DNA from: Methylococcales bacterium
GTDB lineage: Bacteria > Pseudomonadota > Gammaproteobacteria > Methylococcales > Methylomonadaceae
Reading direction: 5' to 3'
DNA length: 64,000 nucleotides
NCBI GenBank assembly: GCA_028707085.1
Contig: JAQTUW010000004.1
Span: forward strand, 1-64,000
The first letter of the stretch is position 1. Each line of letters opens with the position of its first letter. A program made the translations under genes and the position numbers. The notes under the pieces were generated by a model. The model was not told the DNA's origin. It ran no database searches and saw only the letters and a list, made by a program, of their open reading frames with translations. This document shows, piece after piece, positions 9,711 to 18,405 of the stretch.

Positions 9711-10406
9711 TCAGAGCGTTTTATAAACAGAAACCGCAAACTGCAGATCTTCCCAGGCTTTAGCCTTTTCTAGCGGGGATCGTAACAGATAAGCGGGGTG
9801 ATGAACGACGACAAGCGGGATATTGTCGAACTGATGACGGGCGCCGCGCAACTTTGTCAGCGATAATTGGGTATTAAGTAGATTCTGGGCGGCGATTCTG
9901 CCTACCGCCAGAATCAGCTTGGGTTGCAGCAGCCCGATCTGTTTTTGCAGGAAGGCATGGCAGGCGGCAACTTCCCCTGCTTGCGGGTCGCGGTTATGCG
10001 GCGGCCGGCATTTGAGCATATTGGCGATGTAGACTTCCTCGCGTTTCATGCCGATGGCTCGCAGCATCTCATTCAGCAATTGACCGGCCTTGCCGACAAA
10101 CGGTTCGCCCTGCAAATCCTCGTCCTGGCCGGGCGCTTCGCCTATCAGCATCCAGTCTGCGTGCTGATTGCCGACGCCGAAGACCGTTTGGGTTCGGGTC
10201 TCGCACAATGAACAAGCGCGGCAGGCTGCAACTTCATGCCGCAAATCCTGCCAGACGCAATTATCGCCAGACGGTTCGCCCGGATTATCCGTTGCCGACA
10301 GACTGTTTTCGGCCGGGTTGAAGGCGGCGGCAACTGGCCGATGTCTGGTTACCCAGACATCGATGCCCATCGCCTGGAGATATTGCAATCGGATAGTCTG
10401 ATTCAT
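9711..10406 (-). CDS. Uracil-DNA glycosylase, family 4 (Fe-S)
   Basis: Removes uracil from DNA in base excision repair. With ATG at 10406 the protein has 231 residues; an upstream start inside leuA is possible but the extra residues look random. An N-terminal CRACSLC pair supplies two of the four cysteines of the 4Fe-4S cluster. Catalytic motif 1 is GEAPGQDED, followed by EPFVGKAGQLLNEML and NMLKCRPPHNRDP (third Cys); motif 2 is VVHHPAYLLR near the C-terminus. It lies 13 bases downstream of leuA and directly upstream of rimI. Confidence 0.92.
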   Translation of the reverse strand: MNQTIRLQYLQAMGIDVWVTRHRPVAAAFNPAENSLSATDNPGEPSGDNCVWQDLRHEVAACRACSLCETRTQTVFGVGNQHADWMLIGEAPGQDEDLQGEPFVGKAGQLLNEMLRAIGMKREEVYIANMLKCRPPHNRDPQAGEVAACHAFLQKQIGLLQPKLILAVGRIAAQNLLNTQLSLTKLRGARHQFDNIPLVVVHHPAYLLRSPLEKAKAWEDLQFAVSVYKTL

Positions 10407-10419
10407 TGCCTGATGCGGA

Positions 10420-11964
10420 TCAGACCTCGGCTTTTTGCGGATGCTGCCGCTGGTCGGAACTTTGCAGTTTATTGACAGCATTAATATAGGCCTTGGCGGA
10501 AGCGATTACGATGTCGGTATCCGCGCCTGAACCGTTGACAATGCGTCCGGCTTTTTCCAGCCTGACCGTGACTTCGCCCTGGGCGTCGGTGCCGGTCGTG
10601 ATATTGCTGACCGAATAAAGCGCCAGCGTGGCCTGGGTGTTGGTCAGGGTTTCAATGGCCTTCAGGCTGGCGTCCACTGCGCCGCCACCTTGGGCATGGC
10701 CGGTCATTTCCCGGCCATCCACCCGGATGGTGACGCTGGCGGTCGGCACTTCGCCGGTTTCGGAACAGACTTTCAGGGATAATAATTTGATGTGTTCGTC
10801 TTCCGCCTCGAAGCCCTGTTCGGAAATCAGGGCCTGCAAATCTTCGTCGAATATGTCATGTTTTTTATCCGCCAGTTGTTTGAAGCGGAAAAAGGCGTCG
10901 TTCAGATCGGTCTCGCTACCGAACTGCACGCCTAGTTCATTCATCCGGGTTTTAAAGGCGTTACGGCCGGAATGTTTGCCCAGCACCATGCGGTTGGTAG
11001 ACCAGCCCACATCTTCCGCGCGCATTATTTCGTATGTTTCGCGGCTTTTCAGCACCCCGTCCTGATGAATGCCGGATTCGTGCGCAAAAGCGTTGGCGCC
11101 GACAATGGCTTTATTGGGCTGGACGGGAAAACCGGTAATGGAGGACACCAGCTTGGAGCAGGCGACAATTTCCCGGGTATCCAGGCTGGTGTAACAGGGG
11201 AAGAAATCCTGGCGGGTGCGTACCGCCATCACCACCTCTTCCAGCGAGGCATTGCCCGCCCGTTCGCCGAGGCCGTTGATGGTGCATTCCACCTGACGTG
11301 CGCCATGCATCACCGCCGACAGGGAGTTGGCGACCGCCAGGCCGAGATCGTTATGGCAATGCACCGAAAAAACGGCTTTGTCGGCATTGGGGATGCGCTG
11401 CATCAGACTGGCGATGGTCGCGCCGAATTGTTGCGGCATGCTATAACCGACCGTGTCCGGAATGTTCAGTGTCGTCGCCCCGGCGTCTATCACAGCTTCC
11501 AGTATCCGGCACAGAAAGTCCTCTTCGGATCGTCCGGCGTCTTCCGGAGAAAATTCAACATTATCAGTGTATTGGCGAGCTTTTTTCACCGCCCGCACCG
11601 CATATTCGATCACCTGTTCCGGCCGCATGTTCAGCTTGTTCTGCATATGGATGGGCGACGTGGCGATAAAGGTGTGAATACGGGCGCTTTGCGCGCCTTT
11701 CAGGGCCTCGCCGGCCCGCTCGATGTCTTTATCCAGCGCCCGGGCAAGGCCGCAGACCGTACTGTCGGTGATAGCGCCGGCCACCGCCTGCACGGCTTCG
11801 AAATCGCCCTGGCTGGCGGCGGGGAAGCCGGCTTCTATGACATCGACTTTCAGGCGCTCCAGTGCTCTGGCAATTCTGACTTTTTCATCGCGCGTCATCG
11901 ATGCGCCGGGACTTTGTTCGCCATCACGCAAGGTGGTGTCGAAAATAATTAATTTGTCTTTCAT
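10420..11964 (-). CDS. leuA: 2-isopropylmalate synthase LeuA
   Basis: First committed step of leucine synthesis: condenses acetyl-CoA with 2-oxoisovalerate. The ATG at 11964 is preceded by GGAG 7 bases upstream, chosen over an ATG five codons earlier; this gives 514 residues. The catalytic N-terminus reads [17 protein letters not shown]; metal ligands appear in [15 protein letters not shown], and [14 protein letters not shown] follows. The C-terminal regulatory domain (about 390-514) carries [15 protein letters not shown] and is the leucine feedback site. An upstream leader peptide and promoter (12052-12183) point to attenuation-type control. It stands apart from other leu genes in this window. 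Confidence 0.97.
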   Translation of the reverse strand: MKDKLIIFDTTLRDGEQSPGASMTRDEKVRIARALERLKVDVIEAGFPAASQGDFEAVQAVAGAITDSTVCGLARALDKDIERAGEALKGAQSARIHTFIATSPIHMQNKLNMRPEQVIEYAVRAVKKARQYTDNVEFSPEDAGRSEEDFLCRILEAVIDAGATTLNIPDTVGYSMPQQFGATIASLMQRIPNADKAVFSVHCHNDLGLAVANSLSAVMHGARQVECTINGLGERAGNASLEEVVMAVRTRQDFFPCYTSLDTREIVACSKLVSSITGFPVQPNKAIVGANAFAHESGIHQDGVLKSRETYEIMRAEDVGWSTNRMVLGKHSGRNAFKTRMNELGVQFGSETDLNDAFFRFKQLADKKHDIFDEDLQALISEQGFEAEDEHIKLLSLKVCSETGEVPTASVTIRVDGREMTGHAQGGGAVDASLKAIETLTNTQATLALYSVSNITTGTDAQGEVTVRLEKAGRIVNGSGADTDIVIASAKAYINAVNKLQSSDQRQHPQKAEV

Positions 11965-12051
11965 GATAACTCCGTTCATGAAACTTTCGGCCTTAGGCCG
12001 ACGTATGCGGAAAAGTTGTTTTTTAAGCTGGGAGTTTGGAATGATTGCCCG
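11965..12051 (-). promoter_or_regulatory. leuA leader RNA with possible RBS-sequestering segment
   Basis: Between the leader peptide stop and leuA, the transcript contains AACTCC (12031-12036), which is complementary to the leuA Shine-Dalgarno GGAGTT (11968-11973). It also contains a compact hairpin, TCGGCC-TAA-GGCCGA, flanked by AACTTT and AAAGTT that can extend the stem. No U-tract terminator is seen. Control could therefore act on translation initiation rather than by classic transcription termination. This is an inference from complementarity alone. Confidence 0.4.
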
Positions 12052-12147
12052 TCAGGGCAGCAGTCTTGACATCAGCACGCGCAATAGCCCGCCGAGCAGT
12101 GGCTGGCGTGCAATGATAGAGACTGAATGGGTGGCTTGAGCGTTCAT
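12052..12147 (-). CDS. leuL: Leucine-rich leader peptide of leuA (attenuator)
   Basis: A 31-residue ORF upstream of leuA on the same strand. It encodes MNAQATHSVSIIARQP, then a leucine cluster ending LLGGLLRVLMSRLLP. Seven of 31 residues are leucine (codons CTG, CTC, CTA, TTG, CTG, CTG, CTG), with two isoleucines and two valines, and the leucine codons are concentrated just before the stop. This is the signature of a branched-chain attenuation peptide, where ribosome stalling at scarce leucyl-tRNA changes folding of downstream RNA. The stop codon is inside a small hairpin (TGCCC-TGA-CGGGCA). The ATG lies close to the predicted transcription start, so it may be translated as a leaderless or nearly leaderless mRNA. 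Confidence 0.65.
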   Translation of the reverse strand: MNAQATHSVSIIARQPLLGGLLRVLMSRLLP

Positions 12148-12154
12148 GCTGCTA

Positions 12155-12183
12155 ACTATACTGTATTGACATGGATGTCTCAA
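12155..12183 (-). promoter_or_regulatory. Sigma-70 promoter for leuA leader
   Basis: Minus strand: -35 TTGAGA (12178-12183), 17-base spacer, -10 TATAGT (12155-12160). Each hexamer matches the consensus at five of six positions. The predicted start is around 12148, almost at the leader peptide ATG. Confidence 0.65.
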
Positions 12184-12353
12184 GCCTGGAATGGCTGGAT
12201 AACGGACAGTACCGGAAATTGCCGTATTTCCGGTTATGGATGGCAGCCCCGAAAAACCGGGTTTTAGGGTTTCGTCGGGTTCATCGTGAACAGCAGGCTA
12301 TTGATTTGTGTGTTTTTAGTTCATCTAGCCGTTCGGATTCGCTTTACGCAGCA

Positions 12354-12567
12354 CTAACGGCGGCAAAACCGGGTGCCAATCAGGCGGGAGCTGACCATAG
12401 TACGATAGCGGAGGGTTTCGATGCCTGCCTTGGCTGCCAATTTAAAGGCTAACACCTCATCGATTCCTTCGCAAAGGAAAGCCGCCGTATCCAGATGCGG
12501 TATTTGGGGATGGTGAAAAGTCGGTGAGGCCAGTTAAAACCGAGGTTTCTTTGATGGGGGTTGCCAT
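12354..12567 (-). pseudogene. Possible frameshifted small gene remnant
   Basis: An ATG at 12567 opens MATPIKETSVLTGLTDF, an N-terminus like those of short antitoxin-type proteins (MATPIxxTPVLxG). That frame stops at 12457. A neighbouring frame continues with protein-like sequence (HLDTAAFLCEGIDEVLAFKLAAKAGIETLR) to a TAG at 12354-12356. One frameshift near 12515 would join them. The evidence is composition and the recognisable start only. The rest of the 12184-12640 interval shows nothing I can name. Confidence 0.3.
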
Positions 12568-12644
12568 TTTGTTCGCCTGTTAGGCGGGCGCTCTTTATGC
12601 CTTATTTTAGTGTGCCAGTATCTTAACTTATGTCCAACGGGCAT

Positions 12645-12677
12645 AAAAAAAGGACTTAGGCCGAAACCTAAGTCCTT
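12645..12677 (-). terminator. Rho-independent terminator after tRNA-Met
   Basis: On the minus strand, AAGGACTTAGG, a 6-base loop and the exact complement CCTAAGTCCTT form an 11-bp stem followed by a run of seven T. It lies just downstream of the tRNA gene and would end the ychF-tRNA transcript. Confidence 0.9.
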
Positions 12678-12685
12678 GAATTAAA

Positions 12686-12763
12686 TGGTGGCGATACCGG
12701 GGATCGAACCTGGAACCTCGGGGTTATGAATCCCGCGCTCTAACCGGATTGAGCTATATCGCC
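12686..12763 (-). tRNA. tRNA-Met (anticodon CAU), CCA encoded
   Basis: Cloverleaf on the minus strand. Acceptor GGCGATA/TATCGCC, D-arm GCTC/GAGC with GG in the loop, anticodon loop TTCATAA (CAU), T-loop TTCGATC, discriminator A and encoded CCA (12686-12688). A15-U48 fits a Levitt pair. Two A-C mismatches stand out: position 31-39 at the top of the anticodon stem and 51-63 in the T-stem. CAU could also denote tRNA-Ile2 (lysidine-modified); the sequence alone does not settle it, but elongator Met is the default. It sits just downstream of ychF. Confidence 0.85.
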
Positions 12764-12815
12764 ACTGAAGCTAACTTTGCAAAGACGAGTATTATAATAG
12801 CCCGTAAATTTCAAG

Positions 12816-13907
12816 TCAAACGTTAAACCTGAAGTGCATGACGTCGCCGTCCTGAACCTTGTATTCCTTGCCTTCCAGTCGCCATTTGCCGGCATCCTTG
12901 GCGCCTTGTTCACCTTTATAACCAACGAAATCCTGATAGGAAATGACCTCGGCGCGGATGAAGCCTTTTTCAAAATCGGAGTGGATAACTCCGGCCGCTT
13001 GCGGCGCCGTGGCGTTGACAGGGATGGTCCAGGCCCGGACTTCCTTGACGCCGGCGGTGAAATAAGTGGACAGATTCAGCAGTTGGTAGGCGGCCCGCAC
13101 CACCCGATTCAGGCCGGGTTCTTCGAGTCCCAGGTCGGTCAGAAACTCCTGTTTCTCGGCTTCTTCCAGTTGCACGATTTCGGCTTCGATTGCCGCGCAA
13201 ACCGGCACCACCCTGGAGCCTTCCTGTCCGGCAAAGGCTTGAATTTTAGCCAGCAGCGGGTTGTTTTCAAAGCCGTCATCCTGAACATTGGCCACATACA
13301 GGGTCGGTTTGATGGTGATCAGGCACAGTTCCTTGATGAGCCTGGCGTCATCTTCGGACAAACCCAGCGTGCGCACCGGCAAGCCGGCATTGAGATGTTC
13401 CAGAACCTGTTCCAGCACCTGTTTCCGGGCAAGATCATCCTTGTTGCCGGATTTGGAGGCTTTGGCGGTTTTTTGCAGGGCTTTCTCAACGGAAGCCATG
13501 TCGGCCAGCGCCAGTTCGGTATTGATGACCTCGATGTCGTTAATCGGGTCAACCCGGCCGGCAACGTGAATGACGTTGTCGTCTTCAAAGCAGCGCACCA
13601 CATGAACTATGGCGTCTGTTTCGCGGATATTGCCCAGAAACTGGTTGCCCAGGCCTTCGCCTTTGGATGCGCCGGCAACCAGGCCGGCAATGTCCACAAA
13701 CTCGATGGTGGTGGGCAGCATCCGCTCGGGTTTGACGATCTCGGCCAGTTTGTCCATTCTCGGATCGGGAACCGGTACAACGCCGACATTGGGGTCTATC
13801 GTGCAAAAGGGATAGTTTTCGGCAGCGATGGCTGCTTTGGTCAGGGCATTGAACAGGGTTGATTTGCCGACATTGGGCAAGCCAACGATTCCGCAGTAAA
13901 GGGCCAT
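12816..13907 (-). CDS. ychF: Ribosome-binding ATPase/GTPase YchF
   Basis: Obg-related P-loop protein of the YchF/OLA1 family that binds ribosomes and prefers ATP; 363 residues, the normal length. The G1 motif GLPNVGKST starts near residue 9, the switch II motif DIAGLV follows around 68, and the C-terminal TGS-like domain is present ([32 protein letters not shown]), ending [10 protein letters not shown] as in most members. Start ATG at 13907 gives the canonical [12 protein letters not shown]. Confidence 0.97.
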   Translation of the reverse strand: MALYCGIVGLPNVGKSTLFNALTKAAIAAENYPFCTIDPNVGVVPVPDPRMDKLAEIVKPERMLPTTIEFVDIAGLVAGASKGEGLGNQFLGNIRETDAIVHVVRCFEDDNVIHVAGRVDPINDIEVINTELALADMASVEKALQKTAKASKSGNKDDLARKQVLEQVLEHLNAGLPVRTLGLSEDDARLIKELCLITIKPTLYVANVQDDGFENNPLLAKIQAFAGQEGSRVVPVCAAIEAEIVQLEEAEKQEFLTDLGLEEPGLNRVVRAAYQLLNLSTYFTAGVKEVRAWTIPVNATAPQAAGVIHSDFEKGFIRAEVISYQDFVGYKGEQGAKDAGKWRLEGKEYKVQDGDVMHFRFNV

Positions 13908-14006
13908 AATTACGTTATAAGCTTAAGAGGTAAAGAGAGTTCCGCCAAACAGGCGGAGCAGGATCATTGAATTATACTGTATTTGCCGGCTGTTTGGGGT
14001 TGTCCG

Positions 14007-14435
14007 TCAGTCGAAAGTCAGGCCGGAAATTTTCAACTGGACAATCAGTTTGCGATACTGGTCTGCCGGCATCGCGTCGCTAAAAATCAATAAGGATTTG
14101 TGCGTGGTCAGAACCTTGAATTGCAGAACGGTGAGCGGCGTGCTGATGACCGTGTTCGGTTTCAGTTTAATGGCGTCAAAACGATTGCCGTCAACAGAAA
14201 TAGTCCAGGCATCGGTCGGCGAATAACGCAAATAGACCGTGTCGGTTCGGCATGCCCGGTACTGAACAACCCAACTGATCAGGCACAGGCCGGTTGCCGC
14301 CACTTTAAGCGGCAACGGCAGGCTGTTCAGCCAGCAGGCCAGTATTGCCAGCATGTGCAGGCTGTGGACGGTTTTAAATCGCCGGCGCGATTGGGTAATG
14401 GTAAACAACAAAGCGGGTTGTGCGTCTTTTGTCAC
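14007..14435 (-). CDS. ygfX: YgfX (CptA) family membrane protein
   Basis: 142 residues with two closely spaced hydrophobic segments (about 25-62) and a soluble C-terminal half, the layout of YgfX. In E. coli YgfX is encoded with SdhE next to, and divergent from, ygfZ and was reported as an inner-membrane toxin-like protein affecting MreB/FtsZ. Here it is divergent from ygfZ too, but no sdhE lies between. Identification rests largely on this context and on topology, since the family is poorly conserved. The gene start overlaps the region upstream of ygfZ without overlapping its chosen ATG. Confidence 0.7.
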   Translation of the reverse strand: MTKDAQPALLFTITQSRRRFKTVHSLHMLAILACWLNSLPLPLKVAATGLCLISWVVQYRACRTDTVYLRYSPTDAWTISVDGNRFDAIKLKPNTVISTPLTVLQFKVLTTHKSLLIFSDAMPADQYRKLIVQLKISGLTFD

Positions 14436-14452
14436 AATCGGATCCCAAATTC

Positions 14453-15397
14453 ATGTTTCCGCTTGATGATAAGGCTATAATTGCTTTTTTCCATCAGTTC
14501 CCGGATAAAACTTTGCCTAACCCGACTTCTTCCAGTTGTACATTTTTTAGCCTCAACCATCTTGCGGTCGTCAGCGTGACCGGTCAGGATAGCGCAAAGT
14601 TTTTGCAGGGTCAGTTGACCTGCGATATTAACAGTCTGACAAAGGCCCGGGCAAGCGTGGCCGCTTTCTGTAATCCCAAGGGTAGGGTGATCAGCACCTT
14701 GCTGGTTGTCAGAACGGCGGATGGTTTTTTATTGATTTTGCCGGCCAGTTTGATGGATAAGGTCGTCAAAAAACTGCAGATGTATGTTTTGCGTTCTCTG
14801 GTGGAATTAAATGCGCCGTCTCAAGGCTGGCGGCTATTCGGCCTACAGCATCCTGCGGCCGATGCCGCCGAACCGTTAGGTCTTGTGCGGGAAGACGGTG
14901 GGCTGCTGAAATTGTCGTGGTTCTTCGGGCGGGAACTGTGCATTTCAGGACATAATCAGTCCCCGGCAGGCGGGCAGTGTCGGCCCGGGACGGATGAGGA
15001 ATGGATATATCAGGATATCACTGCCGGTTTTCCCTGGTTTGATGTCTTGCAATCGGAGCAGTATACCCCGCAAATGTTGAATATCGACGGGCTGGGCGGT
15101 GTCAGTTTCAGCAAGGGCTGTTACACCGGACAGGAGATTGTCGCCCGTACCCATTATCTGGGCGCGGCGAAACGCCATCTGTTTGTCGGCCAATGCCAGG
15201 GGGCGGCGCAGATGCCCGATAGCGGCATGGCGGTGCTGGATGCCTTGACGCAGCAGAATCTTGGCAGTGTCTTGCTGGCGCAGCGTTTTTTAGGGCACAC
15301 GCATTTGCTGCTGGTTTTGCAGGGTGCGGATATCGGCTCGCGTCATCCGATACTTGACGACGGCAAGCAGACTGCGATTAAAATAACCCATGACTAG
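14453..15397 (+). CDS. ygfZ: tRNA-modifying / Fe-S assembly protein YgfZ
   Basis: Folate-binding protein related to the GcvT fold, needed for upkeep of certain Fe-S enzymes such as MiaB. ATG at 14453 gives 314 residues; a GTG at 14420 is possible but lacks support. The diagnostic C-terminal motif KGCYTGQEIVARTHYLG contains the conserved cysteine; the N-terminal part has VSVTGQDSAKFLQGQLTCDI and CNPKGRVI. The stop codon TAG (15395-15397) is formed by the CTAG tip of a repeat element. Confidence 0.92.
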   Translation: MFPLDDKAIIAFFHQFPDKTLPNPTSSSCTFFSLNHLAVVSVTGQDSAKFLQGQLTCDINSLTKARASVAAFCNPKGRVISTLLVVRTADGFLLILPASLMDKVVKKLQMYVLRSLVELNAPSQGWRLFGLQHPAADAAEPLGLVREDGGLLKLSWFFGRELCISGHNQSPAGGQCRPGTDEEWIYQDITAGFPWFDVLQSEQYTPQMLNIDGLGGVSFSKGCYTGQEIVARTHYLGAAKRHLFVGQCQGAAQMPDSGMAVLDALTQQNLGSVLLAQRFLGHTHLLLVLQGADIGSRHPILDDGKQTAIKITHD

Positions 15398-15429
15398 GAG
15401 CCTGTCCGAGAATAGAAAACCTACTGCGG
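15394..15429 (+). mobile_element. Solo end of MITE-1 type element
   Basis: These 36 bases, from CTAGGAGCCTGTCCGAGAAT to ACCTACTGCGG, equal the reverse complement of the right end of the complete element at 44298-44464. The following about 30 bases (GGAA, GCTC, GACCGG, TTCCTGC) still resemble its interior before homology fades. Only one end is present, so this is a remnant. Its outer CTAG supplies the ygfZ stop codon. Confidence 0.8.
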
Positions 15430-15478
15430 AATCGCTCAATAGACCGGTTTGTTCCTGCCTCTGCCGAGATGATAACTC

Positions 15479-16516
15479 ATGATTGATACTCAGGCTGCCG
15501 CCCGTTTTCGCCGATTGGGCGCCTTGACCATATTCGCCGTCTATTTCGTGATACTGGTGGGTGGTATTGTTCGCGCATCGGGGGCCGGCATGGGCTGTCC
15601 TGATTGGCCGACCTGTTTCGGGCGATGGGTTCCACCCACCAGCGAAGCGCAGTTGCCCGCCAATTATCATGAAATATACGCTGCGCGCGGATATGAAAAC
15701 ACGGTTTTCAATCCGGTAAAAACCTGGACAGAATACGCCAATCGATTGGTGGGTGTTACCATAGGCATGCTGATTTTTTTGACGGCATGGGCGTCGCGGA
15801 TCTATCTGAAAACCGACAAGGCCATTTTTTACCTGTCGGTCACTGTATTTTTGCTGGCCGGATTTCAGGGCTGGCTGGGTTCGGCGGTTGTCGCCAGCAA
15901 TCTCAAGCCGTTGATGATTACTGCGCACATGCTGCTGGCGCTGTTTATTGTCGCCCTGCTGATTTACGCCATCGCCCGTTCGCAAAAAACCTTGCTGGCG
16001 GCGATAGACGGCAGCCGGCTGACGCCGCGATTTGCGCTGGTGTTAAAAGTGGCCATGGGCCTGACGCTTTTGCAAATAGCCATGGGCACCCAGGTGCGCG
16101 AAGCGGTCGATTTTATTGCCCATGAACACAGTTATATCGACCGGCAGTATTGGCGAGAAAGTTTTCCGGTTATTTTCTATGTACATCGCTCTTTTTCATC
16201 GCTGATTCTGTTTACCAATCTTTGGCTGGGCTGGAAGATTTATCAGGCCGCCAAGGATTCGATCATCCCCCATGTTAACGTGCCCGTCTGGCGAGTGCCC
16301 GGATTGTGTCTGGCGGGAAAATGCAGCTTACTGCTGCGCATGGCCTGTGTGCTGATCATGCTCATTGTGACGGCGATTCTGGCGGGTGTAAGCCTGGACA
16401 GGCTGGGTTTTCCGGCAATCGCGCAACCTGTGCATTTGCTGATGGCGAATCTGATTTTCGGCGCCCAGTTTTTCATTTATATCTGTCTGCGATACTCATC
16501 TGGTAAAACAGTCTAG
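15479..16516 (+). CDS. ctaA: Heme A synthase, CtaA/COX15 family
   Basis: Inner-membrane enzyme that oxidises the C8 methyl of heme O to make heme A for aa3-type oxidases. 345 residues, eight predicted helices in two four-helix halves. The first half shows GGIVRASGAGMGCPDWPTCFG, a hallmark of the family including its CxxxxxC loop, then TEYANRLVG and a conserved histidine in ITAHMLLA. The second half has the counterpart histidines in VHRSFSSL and QPVHLLMANL. No ctaB or cox genes are adjacent; the gene sits alone between ygfZ and deaD. Its presence implies that an aa3 oxidase is encoded elsewhere. Confidence 0.92.
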   Translation: MIDTQAAARFRRLGALTIFAVYFVILVGGIVRASGAGMGCPDWPTCFGRWVPPTSEAQLPANYHEIYAARGYENTVFNPVKTWTEYANRLVGVTIGMLIFLTAWASRIYLKTDKAIFYLSVTVFLLAGFQGWLGSAVVASNLKPLMITAHMLLALFIVALLIYAIARSQKTLLAAIDGSRLTPRFALVLKVAMGLTLLQIAMGTQVREAVDFIAHEHSYIDRQYWRESFPVIFYVHRSFSSLILFTNLWLGWKIYQAAKDSIIPHVNVPVWRVPGLCLAGKCSLLLRMACVLIMLIVTAILAGVSLDRLGFPAIAQPVHLLMANLIFGAQFFIYICLRYSSGKTV

Positions 16517-16562
16517 ATTTTCCATTTTATCAATAAGTTAGCATCGTGACGCCAAGTTGCGG

Positions 16563-16593
16563 TATAATGTTTTCTATCGCCTGCTTTCAGGCG
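16563..16593 (+). promoter_or_regulatory. Possible -10 box and 5' UTR hairpin of deaD
   Basis: TATAAT at 16563-16568 is a perfect -10, but no good -35 at 16-18 bases is visible. Ten bases downstream, CGCCTG-CTTT-CAGGCG (16578-16593) forms a hairpin within the presumed leader. Cold-shock helicase genes often have regulated leaders; nothing here proves that. Confidence 0.35.
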
Positions 16594-16624
16594 GGCTCAT
16601 CTCTTATTTTCTACAGGTAATACC

Positions 16625-18358
16625 ATGTCCGACACCCCTTCCACCACGCCTTCCTTTAAAGACCTGGCGCTTTCAGAATCAATATTAAAAGCTTTGGAAA
16701 GTGTGGGTTACGAAACGCCTTCTCCTATTCAAGCGCAAATTATCCCTTTCATGATGGCCGGTCGTGATGTACTGGGTCAGGCGCAAACAGGCACCGGCAA
16801 AACCGCTGCGTTTGCATTGCCGGTATTGTCCCGGCTCGACGGCAAGCAGAAAGACCCGCAAGTTCTGGTGCTGGCCCCAACCCGCGAACTGGCTATCCAG
16901 GTTGCGGAAGCCTTTCAGCGCTATGCCAGCCATATCAAGGGTTTTCATGTGCTGCCTATCTATGGCGGCCAGGATTACACCACCCAGCTTCGTCAACTCA
17001 ATCGCGGCGCGCATGTCGTGGTCGGCACGCCGGGCCGGGTGATGGATCATATGCGGCGTGGCACCTTGAAGCTTGACCAGCTCAAGACCCTGATTCTCGA
17101 CGAAGCGGATGAAATGCTGCGCATGGGTTTTATCGACGATGTCGAATGGATTCTGGAACAAACGCCGGCTACCCGCCAGACCGCCCTGTTTTCCGCCACC
17201 ATGCCGACGGAAATCCGCAAAATCGCCCAGAAATATCTGAATAACCCGGAACAGGTTACCATCAAGGTTAAAACTGCGACGGCCGAAAATATTCGCCAGC
17301 GTTACTGGTTTGTCAGCGGCATTCATAAAATGGACGCCTTGACCAGAATACTGGAAGCCGAAAATTTTGACGGCATGATCATTTTCGTCAGAACCAAAAC
17401 CGCTACCATCGAGGTGGCGGAAAAACTGGAAGCCCGCGGTTTTTCCGCATCGGCAATCAATGGCGACATGTCTCAGGCTTTGCGAGAACGCGCCATCGAA
17501 AACCTGAAAAGCGGCAAGCTCGACATTCTGATCGCCACCGATGTGGCGGCACGCGGTCTGGACGTGGATCGCATTACCCATGTGGTCAACTACGACATTC
17601 CTTACGATACCGAATCCTATGTGCATCGTATCGGCCGTACAGGCCGGGCCGGCCGAACCGGGGATGCGATTCTGTTTGTGTCGCCGCGCGAAAAGCGTTT
17701 GCTGGCCAATATTGAACAGGCCACCCGGCAAAAAGTTGAAGAAATGCAGTTGCCATCAACCGAATTCATCAATAACGCCCGAATTACCCGTTTCAAGCAG
17801 CGCATTACCGATACTCTGGCTGCCGAAGAACTCAGTTTTTACAATCAATTGATCAACCAGTATCAGGTCGAGCATGATGTGCCGGCCATGGATATAGCCG
17901 CCGCGCTGGCGAAGCTGCTGCAGGGCGACACGCCGCTGTTGCTGAAAGATCCGGGCAAAAAACCCCGGAAAGATCATGTTGAAGAAAAACCCCATTCAGG
18001 TCGGGACAGGGATCGTGGCCCTAGTCGCGAAAGAGGCCGGGTCGGACAGGTTGAAATGGAGGTGTTTCGTATTGAAGTGGGGCATAGCGACGGCGTGAAA
18101 CCCGGCAATATCGTCGGTGCCATCGCCAACGAAACCGGTATTGATGGCGATCATATAGCGCGCATCAAGATCGAAGAGCATTACAGCACCGTCGAATTGC
18201 CGGCTGGCATGCCCAAGGACTTATTCCAGGCGCTGAAAAAAGTGCGGGTGGCCGGCAAGCCTTTGAACATATCCAAGCATGATCCGGATTTGATTAAAAA
18301 GGCCAAGAGTAAAAAACGGGTTGGTTCGCCTTCCAGACGCGCCAAACAGGCCGAATAA
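16625..18358 (+). CDS. deaD: DEAD-box RNA helicase DeaD/CsdA
   Basis: ATP-dependent RNA helicase involved in ribosome assembly and cold adaptation. 577 residues: Q motif (FKDLALSESILKALESVGYETPSPIQ), motif I AQTGTGKT, Ia APTRELA, II DEAD, III SAT, V ATDVAARGLD, VI HRIGRTGRAGR, then a linker rich in charged residues (about 440-475) and a C-terminal DbpA-type RNA-binding domain (EVFRIEVGHSDGVKPGNIVGAIANE), ending in a basic tail. The domain order matches CsdA rather than RhlE or SrmB. Confidence 0.97.
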   Translation: MSDTPSTTPSFKDLALSESILKALESVGYETPSPIQAQIIPFMMAGRDVLGQAQTGTGKTAAFALPVLSRLDGKQKDPQVLVLAPTRELAIQVAEAFQRYASHIKGFHVLPIYGGQDYTTQLRQLNRGAHVVVGTPGRVMDHMRRGTLKLDQLKTLILDEADEMLRMGFIDDVEWILEQTPATRQTALFSATMPTEIRKIAQKYLNNPEQVTIKVKTATAENIRQRYWFVSGIHKMDALTRILEAENFDGMIIFVRTKTATIEVAEKLEARGFSASAINGDMSQALRERAIENLKSGKLDILIATDVAARGLDVDRITHVVNYDIPYDTESYVHRIGRTGRAGRTGDAILFVSPREKRLLANIEQATRQKVEEMQLPSTEFINNARITRFKQRITDTLAAEELSFYNQLINQYQVEHDVPAMDIAAALAKLLQGDTPLLLKDPGKKPRKDHVEEKPHSGRDRDRGPSRERGRVGQVEMEVFRIEVGHSDGVKPGNIVGAIANETGIDGDHIARIKIEEHYSTVELPAGMPKDLFQALKKVRVAGKPLNISKHDPDLIKKAKSKKRVGSPSRRAKQAE

Positions 18359-18371
18359 TTTTCGGGCGGAC

Positions 18372-18405
18372 AAAAAAAAGGCATCCTGCACGCAAGATGC
18401 CTTTG
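18372..18405 (+). terminator. Hairpin terminator downstream of deaD
   Basis: AAAGGCATC (18377-18385) and GATGCCTTT (18396-18404) form a 9-bp stem with a 10-base loop, followed by TTTG on the plus strand. The long A-run before it would also make it a strong terminator on the minus strand, so it may be bidirectional. Confidence 0.7.

Noticed and set aside
12171-12452. 93-codon plus-strand ORF in the leuA-tRNA gap
   Set aside because: No RBS, mixed composition, and it overlaps the leuA promoter and the more protein-like minus-strand remnant.
12834-13862. 342-codon ORF on the plus strand
   Set aside because: Antisense to ychF, a highly conserved gene; Phe/His/Gln-rich composition typical of a shadow frame.
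16685-17731. 348-codon ORF on the minus strand
   Set aside because: Antisense to the DEAD-box helicase; no motif and no ribosome-binding site.
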